64,000 bases of DNA, from positions 3,225,081 through 3,289,080 of the forward strand of contig NZ_CP013859.1 in NCBI RefSeq assembly GCF_001513675.1. The letters run 5' to 3'. Positions 36,578-48,016 of the stretch are shown here, piece after piece. This DNA comes from Microbacterium sp. XT11 (GTDB lineage: Bacteria; Actinomycetota; Actinomycetes; Actinomycetales; Microbacteriaceae). The notes under the pieces are model-generated. The model was not told the DNA's origin and searched no databases. It worked only from the letters and a program-made list of their open reading frames with translations. The translations under genes and the position numbers were made by a program. Position 1 is the stretch's first letter. Every line of letters begins with the position of its first letter.

Positions 36578-37870
36578 ATGAACACGTACGCCGTCATCGG
36601 GGCCGGTCCCTCGGGACTCGCCGCAGCCAGGGCGCTGGCGCGCCGCGGCATCGGGGTCGACGGCTACGAGGCGTCCGATGGCGTGGGCGGGCTGTGGGAC
36701 ATCTCGAACCCGCGGAGCACGGTCTACGAGTCGGCGCACCTCATCTCGTCGCGTACGACGACCGAGTTCGCCGAGTTCCCGATGCGCTCCGACGTCGACT
36801 ATCCCGGCCACCGGGCCGTGCTGCAATACTTCCGCGACTACGCCGAGCGCTTCCGCCTCGACGAGCTCTTCCGCTTCCGCACGCGGGTCACGCGCCTGGA
36901 GCCGCGCGGCGGCGGCTGGGACCTCACCAGCGTCGGCCCCGACGGCCTCGCGACCCGCTGGTACCCAGGAGTCGTGCTCGCGAACGGCACGCTCGCCGAG
37001 CCCCGCATCCCCTCCATCCCGGGCGAGTTCTCCGGAGAGCTCCTGCACTCCAGCGCGTACAAGTCGGCGACCCGGTTCGCCGGCAGACGCGTGCTGCTCG
37101 TCGGCGCGGGCAACTCGGGATGCGATATCGCGGTCGACGCCGTGCACCATGCGGCATCCGTCGATTTGAGCGTGCGCCGGGGGTACCACTTCGTGCCGCG
37201 GTACCTGTTCGGCAGGCCGAGCGACACCCTCAACCAGGGCCCTCCGCTCCCCCGCCGTCTCAAGCAGGCGATCGACAGCCGCGTGCTCAGGGCGTTCACC
37301 GGCGACCCCGTGCGCTTCGGCTTCCCGAAGCCCGACCACCGCATCTACGAGTCGCATCCGATCGTCAACACCCTGATCCTCACGCACCTCGGCCAGGGCG
37401 ATCTGCGGGTCCGTGCCGACGTCGAGCGCTTCGACGGCACCACGGTGCGGTTCCGCGACGGCACGTCCGACGACTACGACCTCGTGCTGCTGGCCACCGG
37501 CTACCGCCTGGACTATCCCTTCGTCGACCGTTCGCATCTGCACTGGCGGGGAGCTGCGCCGCGGCTGTTCCTGCAGATGTTCCCCGCGTCGTTCAACGGG
37601 CTCTACGTCGTGGGGATGGTCGAGGCCTCCGGCATCGGATGGCAGGGGCGCTACGAGCAGGCCGAACTGCTGGCCGCGTACCTCGACGCGAGCGAGCGTG
37701 CTCCGGGGCGCGCTGCCCGGTTCCGCGATCGCGTCGTGCGGGAGCCCTGGCCCGACGTCACGGGCGGCTACCGATACCTCGCGGTCGACCGCATGTCGTA
37801 CTACGTCAACAAGGACGCCTACCGCCGCGCCGTGCGGCGCGAGCAGGGCGCGCTCGACGCACGGGGCTGA
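36578..37870 (+). CDS. Flavin-containing monooxygenase (FMO-like)
   Basis: A 430-residue flavoprotein that would oxygenate a small nucleophile or ketone with NADPH and O2. FAD motif GAGPSG (8-13), the FMO fingerprint FSGELLHSSAYK, the NADPH motif GAGNSGCDIA near 175, and the ATGYRLDYPF segment are all present. The start is ATG 36578 behind AGGGAG. It stands between the mannitol operon and a convergent PfkB kinase; neither suggests a substrate. A possible -10 (TACGAT) lies about 50 bases upstream. Confidence 0.85.
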   Translation: MNTYAVIGAGPSGLAAARALARRGIGVDGYEASDGVGGLWDISNPRSTVYESAHLISSRTTTEFAEFPMRSDVDYPGHRAVLQYFRDYAERFRLDELFRFRTRVTRLEPRGGGWDLTSVGPDGLATRWYPGVVLANGTLAEPRIPSIPGEFSGELLHSSAYKSATRFAGRRVLLVGAGNSGCDIAVDAVHHAASVDLSVRRGYHFVPRYLFGRPSDTLNQGPPLPRRLKQAIDSRVLRAFTGDPVRFGFPKPDHRIYESHPIVNTLILTHLGQGDLRVRADVERFDGTTVRFRDGTSDDYDLVLLATGYRLDYPFVDRSHLHWRGAAPRLFLQMFPASFNGLYVVGMVEASGIGWQGRYEQAELLAAYLDASERAPGRAARFRDRVVREPWPDVTGGYRYLAVDRMSYYVNKDAYRRAVRREQGALDARG

Positions 37871-37882
37871 CGTCCACCGGAA

Positions 37883-38743
37883 TCACGGCGTCACGCGATC
37901 GAGCAGCGGATGCAGGTGCCTGGTGCGCAGCACCGACGATGCCGACCGCGCCCCCGCCGCGAGCGCCTCGGGAACCGACGCGCCCGCGAGATGCGCGTCG
38001 AGCACACCTGCGAGGAACGCGTCGCCCGCGCCGTTCGTGTCGACGACGTCGACGGGGACGGCGGCGACCCGGTGCTCGACGCCGTCGGCGTCCACGGCGA
38101 CCGCGCCGTCGGCGCCGAGGGTGCAGACGGCGAGCGTCGCACCGGCCGCGATGCGGGAGTGGAGGAAGGCCACCGGGTCGTCGAGCCGGTCGGCGTTGCA
38201 GAAGACCGCGTCGGCGGCGTCGAGGAAGGGCCGGTGGAACTCCGCCGATCCGTCGTAGTCGTGCACATCGACCCAGATGGGCGTGCCGGCCTCACGCGCG
38301 AGCGGCAGCAGGCGCAGCGGTTCGGCAGCGAGGTCGAGCACCAGCGCATCGGCCGCCGCCATGAGGTCGCGCAGCTCGTCGTCCTCCGCGCCGTCCGTGG
38401 CCGACGGCGCCGAGAGGTACAGCGACACGCGGCCGCCGGCGCGCGTCATGAGGTTGAGGTGCCGCTCCGTCGCCGAGGCACTCGCCCAGCGGACGTCGAC
38501 GCCCGCGCCTGCGAGCGCGCCGCGCACCCGCTCCCCCGGCTCGTCGTCGCCCGCCAGGGCGTACAGCAGCGTCGACCGGCCAAGGCCCGTGAGGCTGAGG
38601 GCCTTGCCTGCGCTCGTGCCGCCGACGGTGTCCCAGCTGTCCTCCGCGAACTGCATGTGCGGCACGGGCTCAGGAAGGCGGTCGAGGACCACGATCGAGT
38701 TCCAGGATGCGGGGCCGGCGATGAAGACGGAAGGAGAGGGCAT
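37883..38743 (-). CDS. PfkB family carbohydrate kinase
   Basis: A 286-residue ribokinase-like protein: N-terminal GGTSAGKALSLTGLGRST sugar-binding part and the C-terminal signature VDTNGAGDAFLAGV with the catalytic Asp and anion hole. Sugar specificity cannot be read; the family includes ribokinase, fructokinase and adenosine kinase. A weak CAGGAT hexamer lies six bases before the ATG. It may share a transcript only by read-through from the nucleoside operon, whose last gene ends 28 bases upstream. Confidence 0.83.
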   Translation of the reverse strand: MPSPSVFIAGPASWNSIVVLDRLPEPVPHMQFAEDSWDTVGGTSAGKALSLTGLGRSTLLYALAGDDEPGERVRGALAGAGVDVRWASASATERHLNLMTRAGGRVSLYLSAPSATDGAEDDELRDLMAAADALVLDLAAEPLRLLPLAREAGTPIWVDVHDYDGSAEFHRPFLDAADAVFCNADRLDDPVAFLHSRIAAGATLAVCTLGADGAVAVDADGVEHRVAAVPVDVVDTNGAGDAFLAGVLDAHLAGASVPEALAAGARSASSVLRTRHLHPLLDRVTP

Positions 38744-38770
38744 GTGCCCATCCTGCCGTGCGCCGCGTGC

Positions 38771-39874
38771 TCAGCCGATGCGCGCGACCAGCGCGTCGAC
38801 GGTCATTCCGTAATCGATGCGGACGACCGGCAGCGCCAGCTTGTCGGTGCCGATCGTCACCAGGCCCGGTTCGATGGTGCGCGCCAGCTCGTACCCCGCC
38901 TGCGCGACGCCCTGCTTGGCCGTGTCGTTGTAGTGACCGTATGGATAGGCCATCACCTCACGCACGCCGAGGACGTCACCCGAGGCGGCGAGGTCTGCGG
39001 CGATCTCCTCCGCCGTCCAGTTCACCATGCGCCCCTTGCCGTTCGCCCCCGCCTGATGCATGTCGTGGGTGTGCGAGCGTCGCTGCACGTAGATCGACGG
39101 AGGAGCGTCCTGCCGGTGCGCCGTGATCATGAACGACGTGGACAGGAGCTTGTACTCGTCGATCACCGGCACCGCCAGGTCGAACCAGCTCTGGTCCGCG
39201 TCGTCGTCGGTGATGATGACCGAGCGCGCGGGGAGGAACAGCCGCCCGTCGATGAAGGCGTCCAGCTCATCCCACGTGGGGAGGTAGAACCCGGTCGTCG
39301 CGATGTGGTTCATCTGCGCCTCGAAGTCGCCGATGTAGGCGTAGTTCCCGCGCAGCCAGCCCGACTCGCCCTCGGGCTTCGCCGTGAACTGGTGGTACAT
39401 CAGGATGGGGATCCGCGCATTCTCAGCCGAGTTCCGCTCGGAGGTCGTCCACGCCGCGAAGAGCTCGACCTGCCGGTCGGTGCACACGACCGGATCCGCA
39501 CCGTTCACCCGTCCCGCGGTGTCGAGGGCTGCCGCAGCCTCCGCCGACGCGTACCAGCCGGCGAACACCCGGCCGTCGGTCGTCGGGATGGGGAGGTCCT
39601 GGTACAGCGCGTCCTGCCTCAGCAGCACGGGATCACCCGGCGCACCCTCCCCCGTGAAGGTCACCGCGCACGCCAGCGGATCATCCGCTTCGGCGAGCAG
39701 CTGTTCGGCCGCCGTGAGCGTCCGCACGAGACTCGCGCCCTCCGCGCGGGGCTCGGCGATCCGCGTCTCCCGCAGCATGCCCGCTAGGGCGACCGTTGCT
39801 CCCCCTCCGACCATCACGATCGTGCCGACGATCGCGACGGCGAGCAGCGCCCGCCGTCTCCCCCCTGCCGCCAC
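38771..39874 (-). CDS. Membrane-anchored polysaccharide deacetylase family protein
   Basis: A 367-residue protein with an N-terminal membrane anchor (about 9-32) and an extracytoplasmic NodB-like domain. Metal-site candidates are the Asp cluster in VIITDDDADQSW and the histidines in RRSHTHDMHQ; VMAYPYGHYND is a later family motif. The region between (about 40-155) is unlike standard deacetylases and may be a separate domain. It begins one base after the add stop, so it is transcribed with nucleoside genes, an unexpected partner. Substrate unknown; peptidoglycan or a wall glycan is likely. Confidence 0.8.
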   Translation of the reverse strand: MAAGGRRRALLAVAIVGTIVMVGGGATVALAGMLRETRIAEPRAEGASLVRTLTAAEQLLAEADDPLACAVTFTGEGAPGDPVLLRQDALYQDLPIPTTDGRVFAGWYASAEAAAALDTAGRVNGADPVVCTDRQVELFAAWTTSERNSAENARIPILMYHQFTAKPEGESGWLRGNYAYIGDFEAQMNHIATTGFYLPTWDELDAFIDGRLFLPARSVIITDDDADQSWFDLAVPVIDEYKLLSTSFMITAHRQDAPPSIYVQRRSHTHDMHQAGANGKGRMVNWTAEEIAADLAASGDVLGVREVMAYPYGHYNDTAKQGVAQAGYELARTIEPGLVTIGTDKLALPVVRIDYGMTVDALVARIG

Positions 39875-39875
39875 G

Positions 39876-40991
39876 TCAGATGTCGAAGCCGTCGGCGATC
39901 ATCTCGACCAGTTCCTCGCGCTCCTCGACGGGCAGGAAGGTCGCGGACGCCGCGTTGAACTGGAAGGTCTCGAGGTCGTCGAGGTCGTACTCGAAGGCCT
40001 CGACGAGCAGTGCGAGCTCCCGCGTGAGGGAGGTCGCGCTCATCGTGCGGTTGTCGACGTTCACCGTCACGGCGAAACCGAGCTGGTACAGCAGATCGAA
40101 CGGATGATCGGCGAGCGTGTTGCCCCACGCGGAGATCGCGCCGGTCTGCAGGTTCGACGACGGCGAGAGCTCCAGCGGGATCTCGCGGTCGCGCACCCAG
40201 CGCGCGAGGTCTCCGAAGCGCACCTGCACCTCGTCGCCCTCCTGCGTGACGACTTCGAGGTCCTCGGCGATGCGCACGCCGTGACCGAGCCGCAGCGCGC
40301 GACCGTCGAGCAGCGCGGAACGGATCGATGCCAGCCCCGCCGCCTCCCCTGCGTGAACCGTCACGGGGAAGAAGTTCTCGGCGAGATAGTCGAAAGCCGC
40401 GCGGTGGTTCGACGGCGGGAAGCCGTCTTCGGGGCCGGCGATGTCGAAGCCGACGGCCCCGCGTCCACGGAAGCTCACTGCGAGTTCGGCGATCTCGCGG
40501 GCGCGGTCGGTGTGCCTCATCGCCGTGATGAGCTGGCCCACCCGGATGCTGTGCCCGTCGCGGTCCGCTGCGTCCTCGCCCTCCTCGATGCCCTGCTGGA
40601 CGGCGTCCACCGCCTGCTCGAGCGAGAGTCCGCGCGCGAGATGCTGCTCAGGAGCCCAGCGCACCTCGCCGTAGATCACGCCGTCGGCCGCGAGGTCCTG
40701 CACGAACTCCCGCGCGACACGCGTCAGTCCCTCGGTCGTCTGCATCACCGCGGTCGTGAGGTCGAACGTCTTCAGGTACTCGACGAGCGAACCCGAGTCG
40801 CTCTGCCGCGCGAACCACCGTCCGAGCGCCCGCGGGTCGCTCTCCGGCACCTCGAGGCCGATCGCATCGGCCAGTTCGATGATGGTGCCCGGGCGCACCG
40901 CTCCGTCGAGGTGGTCGTGCAGGGACACCTTGGGCAGGCTGCGCAGCGAAGCGCCCTGGACGCTGACGTCGCCGTTCGCATCGATCGACAT
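39876..40991 (-). CDS. add: Adenosine deaminase
   Basis: Deaminates adenosine and deoxyadenosine to inosine forms. The 371-residue enzyme has zinc ligands in KVSLHDHLDGAVRP (H25 and H27), the HAGEA segment with zinc His and catalytic Glu, LGHGVRI, and the Asp in VTVNVDNRTMS. SPSSNLQTG is the other conserved loop. It follows deoA by 52 bases in the nucleoside operon. Confidence 0.94.
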   Translation of the reverse strand: MSIDANGDVSVQGASLRSLPKVSLHDHLDGAVRPGTIIELADAIGLEVPESDPRALGRWFARQSDSGSLVEYLKTFDLTTAVMQTTEGLTRVAREFVQDLAADGVIYGEVRWAPEQHLARGLSLEQAVDAVQQGIEEGEDAADRDGHSIRVGQLITAMRHTDRAREIAELAVSFRGRGAVGFDIAGPEDGFPPSNHRAAFDYLAENFFPVTVHAGEAAGLASIRSALLDGRALRLGHGVRIAEDLEVVTQEGDEVQVRFGDLARWVRDREIPLELSPSSNLQTGAISAWGNTLADHPFDLLYQLGFAVTVNVDNRTMSATSLTRELALLVEAFEYDLDDLETFQFNAASATFLPVEEREELVEMIADGFDI

Positions 40992-41043
40992 GGGGTTCCT
41001 CTCGGTCGCAGATTCGCTCAGTTCAGGCTAGCGGTGCGTCTTG

Positions 41044-42354
41044 TCACGCGGTGATGCGTTCGCGCACGAGCGATGCCGCCCCGTGCCCCGCTGCGCCGGT
41101 GTCCGACGGGTCGCCGATCTCCCATGCGCCGTCGAGCGCGTCGAGCGCCCGTGCGAAGCGCGCGTCGTCTGCGGCCGACAGCGTGAACAGCGGCTGCCCC
41201 GCCGCGACCACGTCGCCCGGCTTGGCATGCAGGTCGATGCCGGCCTCGAAGACCACGGGGTCGTCCGCTCGCGCCCGACCTGCGCCGAGCCGCCATGCCG
41301 CGATGCCGAACGGCAGCGCATCCATGCGGGTCACCACGCCGTCGACGTCGGCGGTCACGACGTGGGTCTCGCGCGCGGTCGGCAACACGGCGTCGGGGTC
41401 GCCGCCCTGTGCACGGATCATCCTCTTCCAGCTGTCCATCGCACGGCCGTCGTCGAGCGCCTTCTCGACATCGGCATCCGGCTGTCCGGCGAGTGCCAGC
41501 ATCTCGCGGGCGAGGGCGATCGTCAGGTCGCGCACATCGGCCGGACCGCCGCCCGCGAGCACCTCGACCGATTCTCGCACCTCGTTGGCGTTGCCGATGG
41601 CGCGACCGAGCGGGACGTTCATGTCGGTGAGCAGGGCGGTCGTCGCCACGCCGGAGTCGGTGCCGAGTTCGACCATCGTCCGAGCCAGCTCCCTGGCACG
41701 GTCGATGTCCTGCATGAAGGCGCCCGATCCGAACTTCACGTCGAGCACGAGCGCATCGGTGCCCTCGGCGATCTTCTTCGACATGATGCTCGAGGCGATG
41801 AGCGGGATCGCCTCGACCGTACCGGTGACGTCGCGCAGGGCGTAGAGCTTCTTGTCGGCCGGGGCGAGGCCGGAGCCTGCGGCGCAGATGACCGCCCCGA
41901 CGTCGCTCTGCATCTGCGCGAACATCTCCTCGTTGCTGAGCGACGCGCGCCACCCGGGGATGGACTCGAGCTTGTCGAGCGTGCCGCCGGTGTGGCCGAG
42001 GCCGCGTCCGCTGAGCTGCGGGACCGCGACCCCGAACGAGGCGACGAGCGGAGCCAGCGGCAGCGTGATCTTGTCGCCGACGCCGCCCGTGGAGTGCTTG
42101 TCCACGGTCTTCTTGCCGAGGCTCGCGAAGCTCATGCGCTCGCCCGAGGCGATCATGGCGTCGGTGAGCACGCGGATCTCGTCGCGCTGCATGCCGCGCT
42201 GAAACACCGCCATCGCGAACGACGCCATCTGCGCGTCGGAGACGTAGCCGCGGGTGTAGGCGTCGACCATCCAGCGCAGAGCCGGCTCGGGGACGACCCC
42301 GCCGTCGCGCTTGGCGCGGATCACGTCGACCGCGTCGAAGGGCTCGACGGACAT
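41044..42354 (-). CDS. deoA: Thymidine phosphorylase
   Basis: Phosphorolyses thymidine or other pyrimidine nucleosides. The 436-residue protein has an N-terminal helical lobe (VDVIRAKRDGGVV), the phosphate loop KTVDKHSTGGVGDKITL, SGRGLGHTGGTLDKLESI, and KFGSGAFM, plus the C-terminal pyrimidine phosphorylase domain. Its start shares one base with the cdd stop. Could be a broader pyrimidine-nucleoside phosphorylase. Confidence 0.94.
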   Translation of the reverse strand: MSVEPFDAVDVIRAKRDGGVVPEPALRWMVDAYTRGYVSDAQMASFAMAVFQRGMQRDEIRVLTDAMIASGERMSFASLGKKTVDKHSTGGVGDKITLPLAPLVASFGVAVPQLSGRGLGHTGGTLDKLESIPGWRASLSNEEMFAQMQSDVGAVICAAGSGLAPADKKLYALRDVTGTVEAIPLIASSIMSKKIAEGTDALVLDVKFGSGAFMQDIDRARELARTMVELGTDSGVATTALLTDMNVPLGRAIGNANEVRESVEVLAGGGPADVRDLTIALAREMLALAGQPDADVEKALDDGRAMDSWKRMIRAQGGDPDAVLPTARETHVVTADVDGVVTRMDALPFGIAAWRLGAGRARADDPVVFEAGIDLHAKPGDVVAAGQPLFTLSAADDARFARALDALDGAWEIGDPSDTGAAGHGAASLVRERITA

Positions 42355-42752
42355 CAGCGAACCTCCTCGAGGTCACGGGGGCCGAACGCATCCGGCAGCA
42401 CCTCGTCGATGGTGCGGATGCCCGACACCGTCTCCAGCAGCATCCCCGGCATGGCGTGCTCGAAGAGCAGCTGACGACAGCGGCCGCACGGCATGATCGT
42501 CTCGCCATCGTTGTTCACGCACACGAAGGCCACGAGCTTGCCGCCGCCGGACATGTGCAGGTCTCCGACCAGCGCGCACTCGGCGCACAGGCCGACGCCG
42601 TACGACGCGTTCTCGACGTTGCAGCCGGCGACGACACGGCCGTCGCTGACGAGGGCGGCGGCGCCGACCCGGTAGCGGGAGTACGGCGCATACGCCTTGG
42701 TCATGGCATCCGTGGCGACCTGACGGAGGTCGTCCCAGTCGATGTCGGTCAT
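42354..42752 (-). CDS. cdd: Cytidine deaminase
   Basis: Deaminates cytidine and deoxycytidine. The 132-residue length fits the tetrameric class. CNVENASYGVGLCAECALV supplies the first zinc Cys and catalytic Glu (CAE), and MPCGRCRQLL the other two zinc Cys. It lies 7 bases after the second permease gene and one base into deoA. Confidence 0.95.
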   Translation of the reverse strand: MTDIDWDDLRQVATDAMTKAYAPYSRYRVGAAALVSDGRVVAGCNVENASYGVGLCAECALVGDLHMSGGGKLVAFVCVNNDGETIMPCGRCRQLLFEHAMPGMLLETVSGIRTIDEVLPDAFGPRDLEEVR

Positions 42753-42759
42753 CTCTCTC

Positions 42760-44034
42760 CTAGGACTTGATGTAGGGCTCGCCGTCGGCTGCGGGCGGGC
42801 GGGAGCGCCCGACGAGGCCGGCCACGGCGAAGATGGTGACGACGTACGGCAGCATCAGCATGAACTGGCTCGGCACCGGGGATCCGATGACGCTCAGCAC
42901 GCCCTGCAGGTTCGTGGCGAAGCCGAACAGCAGCGCGGCGAGCGTGGCCTTGATCGGGTCCCACTTGCCGAAGATCACGGCCGCGAGGGCGATGAACCCG
43001 GCGCCGGCGGTCATCTCCGGATTGAAGCGGGGCACCGAGACGAGTGTGTAGAACGCGCCGCCCATGCCGGCGATCGCTCCCGCGATGAGCACGTTCATGT
43101 AGCGCGTCCGCGCGACGTTGATGCCGACGGTGTCCGCCGCCTGCGGGTGCTCGCCCACCGCACGCATCCGGAGCCCCCAGCGCGTGCGGTACATGCCGTA
43201 CCAGACGACGAACACGACGACGTACATGAGGTAGACGACGATGGTCTGCCGGAACAGGATCGGGCCGATGATCGGGATCTCGCTGAGCACCGGGATCGGC
43301 AGCTTCGGGAACGGGGTGACCGTGTTGAGGGTCGCCTGGTTGGGCGCGAGCACCTGACGGAAGAGGAAGGTCGTCACGCCGATCACGAGCACGTTGAGCA
43401 CCACGCCGACGATCACCTGGTCGACGTAGTAGGTGATCGCGAAGACGCCGAGCACGAGTGCCACGAGGACGCCGGCCGCCATGGCCGCCACGAGGCCGGC
43501 CCACGGGCTGCCGGTGGCGGAGCCGACGATCGCCGCCGTGAACGCGCCGGCCAGCAGCTGCGCCTCGATCGCGATGTTCACGACACCGGCGCGCTCTCCG
43601 ATCACGCCGCCGAGGGCGCCGAAGATGAGCGGGGTGGCGAGCGCGAGCGCGCCCTCGAGCAGACCGATCATCGGCAGCGTGCCGGAGCTGCCGGCCGCCG
43701 CCCACGCGAGGAACCCGAAGATCAGCGCTGCCGCGAACACGGCCGTCAGCCACAGCGGCACGCGGCGACGTGCGGACGCGAGGAACCACGCCACGGCGGC
43801 GATCGCCGCGGCGATGACGATGGTCACCCAGGCGGTCGCCGTGCCGGGCACGACGAGGTTCGGCACGGCCAGCAGCTCCCCGCCCGAGGTGAGCCGGAAC
43901 GTCGCGTCCCCCGGACGCGGAGCGAGCAGCGGCAGCAGCGCGACGAGCACCGTGACGACGGTGAAGATGACAGGCGTCTTCCACGAGACGACGGTGACGG
44001 TGCGCGGTGCTGCGTCGATGGTCTGGACGCTCAT
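42760..44034 (-). CDS. Nucleoside ABC importer permease, second subunit
   Basis: A 424-residue BPD_transp_2 permease with roughly ten membrane segments; GERAGVVNIAIEAQLLAGAF and the coupling segment MRAVGEHPQAADTVGINV are family features. The frame extends upstream to 44847 but only as out-of-frame sequence of the other permease; ATG 44034 overlaps that gene by four bases (ATGA). It matches the NupQ/NupC-type permeases of BMP nucleoside transporters. Confidence 0.9.
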   Translation of the reverse strand: MSVQTIDAAPRTVTVVSWKTPVIFTVVTVLVALLPLLAPRPGDATFRLTSGGELLAVPNLVVPGTATAWVTIVIAAAIAAVAWFLASARRRVPLWLTAVFAAALIFGFLAWAAAGSSGTLPMIGLLEGALALATPLIFGALGGVIGERAGVVNIAIEAQLLAGAFTAAIVGSATGSPWAGLVAAMAAGVLVALVLGVFAITYYVDQVIVGVVLNVLVIGVTTFLFRQVLAPNQATLNTVTPFPKLPIPVLSEIPIIGPILFRQTIVVYLMYVVVFVVWYGMYRTRWGLRMRAVGEHPQAADTVGINVARTRYMNVLIAGAIAGMGGAFYTLVSVPRFNPEMTAGAGFIALAAVIFGKWDPIKATLAALLFGFATNLQGVLSVIGSPVPSQFMLMLPYVVTIFAVAGLVGRSRPPAADGEPYIKS

Positions 44035-45310
44035 GCCGCCACCTCCTTCTCTGCGACGAGGCGGCGCTTCGCGTCGGCACGACGCTGGCGCCGGGTGGTC
44101 CGGCCGGGCTGCGGGAGCCCGAACATGGCCCGCACGAGCGGCGGCGCGGCGATGAACAGCACGATGAGCGACTGCACGACCAGCACGATCTCGATGGGCA
44201 CGCCCTGCGAGGCCTGCATCGTGAAGCCTCCGGTCTTGAACGCGCCGAAGAGCAGGCCGGCGCCGAGGATGCCGAGCGGCCGCGAGCGTCCGAGCAGCGC
44301 GACGGTGATGGCGTCGAATCCGATGCCCGCGTCGATGCCGCCGCTGAAGCCCTTCGGCTCGGTGCCGAGCACCTGGCTCACACCGGCGAGGCCGACGAGC
44401 GCACCGGCGACGAGCATCACGGTGAAGTACATGCGTCCGACGGAGATGCCCGCCGTTCGTGCCGCCGCCGGGTTCTCGCCGACGGCGCGGAAGCGGAATC
44501 CGAGGCTTGACCGCTCCAGCAGCCACCACGTGACGGCCACTGCGACGAGCGCGAAGAGGAACCCGAGATGCAGCTTGTACATCGGGCCGAGGATCTGCGG
44601 AAGCACGGCGGAGTCTGCCATCGGCGCAGTCTTGGGGTTGTTCGACCCAGGCGCCTGGAGCAGCCCCTGCGTGGCGAGCATCCATGCGAGCAGGTAGAAC
44701 GCGATGTGGTTCAGCATGATCGTCACGATGACCTCGTGCGCACCCGTGCGCGCCTTGAGGAAACCGGCGATCCCCGCCCAGACGGCTCCGGCTGCGACAC
44801 CGGCGATCAGCGCGACGATCATGTGCAGCGGGAAGGGCAGGTTCCACGAGGTCGCGACGTAGCCGGCAGCCGCGGCCGCCATGAGCATCTGCCCCTGACC
44901 GCCGATGTTGAACAGCCCTGCGCGGAACGCGAGACCGACGCCGAGGCCGGCCGCGATGAGCGGCGTCGCGAACTTCAGCGTCTCGGTGAGAGGACGGATG
45001 CCGATCGCGAACGAGTCGGCGTTGACGTTGTAGATCGACCCGCGGAAGAGGGCGGCGTAGGCCCCACCGACGGCGTTGCCGATCGCGACGAAGGTGTCAC
45101 CGGGCTGGGCGAAGAAGTAGCTCATCGCCGCCTGTACGCCGGGGTCGGTGAGGGCGATCATGAGCGAGCCGACGACGATGGCAGCGACCACCGCGAGGAT
45201 CGAGACGAGCACGTTGCCGCTGACGATCTCGGTCATCGCGGCGCGCCAGCGCGACGGGCGCGGTGCCTCCGGTGCGGCCGGGGCCGGATCGGGCAGGGTC
45301 TGGGCGGCGG

Positions 45311-45314
<4 letters not shown>
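44031..45314 (-). CDS. Nucleoside ABC importer permease, first subunit
   Basis: A 427-residue permease of the same family, with FRAGLFNIGGQGQMLMAAAA and the coupling motif FRAVGENPAAARTAGISV. It has a Pro-rich cytoplasmic N-terminus and a basic C-terminus. It forms the heterodimeric membrane channel with the next gene's product. The start overlaps the ATPase gene by four bases. Confidence 0.9.
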
Positions 45315-46825
<1,511 letters not shown>

Positions 46826-46885
46826 GTGTCCGATCCTATTCGTGACGTGTCGCAGTGCCCAGGGATCGCCCGAGCAGACGACAGC

Positions 46886-46913
46886 GGGGAGGCCGGCCAC
46901 TGCCGGCCTCCCC
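46886..46913 (-). terminator. Attenuator-like hairpin between the BMP lipoprotein and ATPase genes
   Basis: GGGGAGGCCGGC and GCCGGCCTCCCC form a perfect 12-bp stem around CACT, 17 bases after the BMP stop on the minus strand. Such a hairpin would let some transcripts end or be protected here, giving more binding protein than transporter. Confidence 0.65.
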
Positions 46914-46930
46914 GTGTGTGAGGTGAGTCC

Positions 46931-48016
46931 TTACTCGCTGAGGTACGAGGTGACTTCGATCTTCCCGTCGATGATGTCCTGCTTGATGGCGTCCACCTTC
47001 GAGACGAGTTCGGCGTCGACCTTGCTCTCGAAGTTGTGGAGCGGTGCGATGCCGACGCCCTCGTTCTCGAGCGTGCCGACGTACGGCTCGCCGTCGAAGT
47101 CGCCCTTCGAGGCGGCGATCACGGCCTCGTACGTCGAGAGGTCCATGGCCTTGAGCACCGAGGTCAGCACGTAGTCCGCCGTGGTGGGGTCGGTGTTGAA
47201 CAGGTCGGCATCCGCTCCGATGAGCGCGATGTCCTTGCCCGAGTCCTTGATGGCCTGCAGACCCGACTGGTAGATCGGACCGCCGACCGGGAACAGCACG
47301 TCGACGCCCTGGTCGATGATGTTCTGCGCCGTGGTCTTCGCGTCCTGGTTGGCCTCGAAGCCGCCCGTGAACGAACCGGTCTTGCCGTCCCAGCCGACGA
47401 CCTCGACGGCCGTGCCGTTCTCGGAGTTGTAGTAGTCGACACCCTGCTTGAAACCGTCCATGAAGATCGTCACGGTCGGGAACTCCATGCCCCCGTACGT
47501 GCCGACCTTGCCGGCCTTGGTGTAACCGGCGGACAGGTAGCCGGCGAGGAACGCGGCCTCGGCCGTGTTGTAGAGCAGCGGCTTGACGTTGTCGGGCTTG
47601 TCGTCGCCGCCGGCGTCGTCGATGAGGATGAAGTCGGTGTCGGGGTTCGCGGTGGCCGCGTCGACGGTGGCGGTCGCGAGGGCGAAGCCGACGGTCACGA
47701 TCGCGTTGCAGCCCTCGGAGACCATGTTCTCGACGTTGGGGCCGTACTCGGTCTCGGTGTTCGACTCGGCCTTCTTGAGCGGAACGCCGATCTCATCGGC
47801 CGCCTTCTGCGCGCCCTCCATCGAGAGCTGGTTGAACGACTTGTCGTCGAAGCCGCCGAAGTCGGAGACGATGCACGTCTGGAAGTCCGAGGCAGCCGGC
47901 TTCTCGCCGCCGCCCGCAGGCTTGTCGGTCGGCGCCTGGCCGCAGCCGGCGAGAGCGAAGATCACACCAGCGGCGACTGTCGCGCTGAGCAGCTTCTTGG
48001 TGGTGGAGATGGTCAA
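46931..48016 (-). CDS. BMP family nucleoside-binding lipoprotein
   Basis: The 361-residue substrate-binding protein of the importer. It has a signal peptide with lipobox LAGC (Cys near residue 25), a Gly/Pro linker, and the BMP fold starting CIVSDFGGFDDKSFNQLS; the Asp and Phe in this segment are typical nucleoside contacts. MVSEGCNAIVTVGFA and TYGGMEFPTVTIFMDGF follow. The start codon is TTG 48016, with GGAGG about six bases upstream; no nearer ATG fits. First gene of an eight-gene operon reaching 38771. The 168 bases upstream show no clear promoter. Confidence 0.92.
   Translation of the reverse strand: MTISTTKKLLSATVAAGVIFALAGCGQAPTDKPAGGGEKPAASDFQTCIVSDFGGFDDKSFNQLSMEGAQKAADEIGVPLKKAESNTETEYGPNVENMVSEGCNAIVTVGFALATATVDAATANPDTDFILIDDAGGDDKPDNVKPLLYNTAEAAFLAGYLSAGYTKAGKVGTYGGMEFPTVTIFMDGFKQGVDYYNSENGTAVEVVGWDGKTGSFTGGFEANQDAKTTAQNIIDQGVDVLFPVGGPIYQSGLQAIKDSGKDIALIGADADLFNTDPTTADYVLTSVLKAMDLSTYEAVIAASKGDFDGEPYVGTLENEGVGIAPLHNFESKVDAELVSKVDAIKQDIIDGKIEVTSYLSE

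Noticed and set aside
42760..44847. A 695-residue apparent fusion permease
   Set aside because: The first 271 residues are an out-of-frame reading of the upstream permease; ATG 44034 with ATGA coupling gives the real protein.
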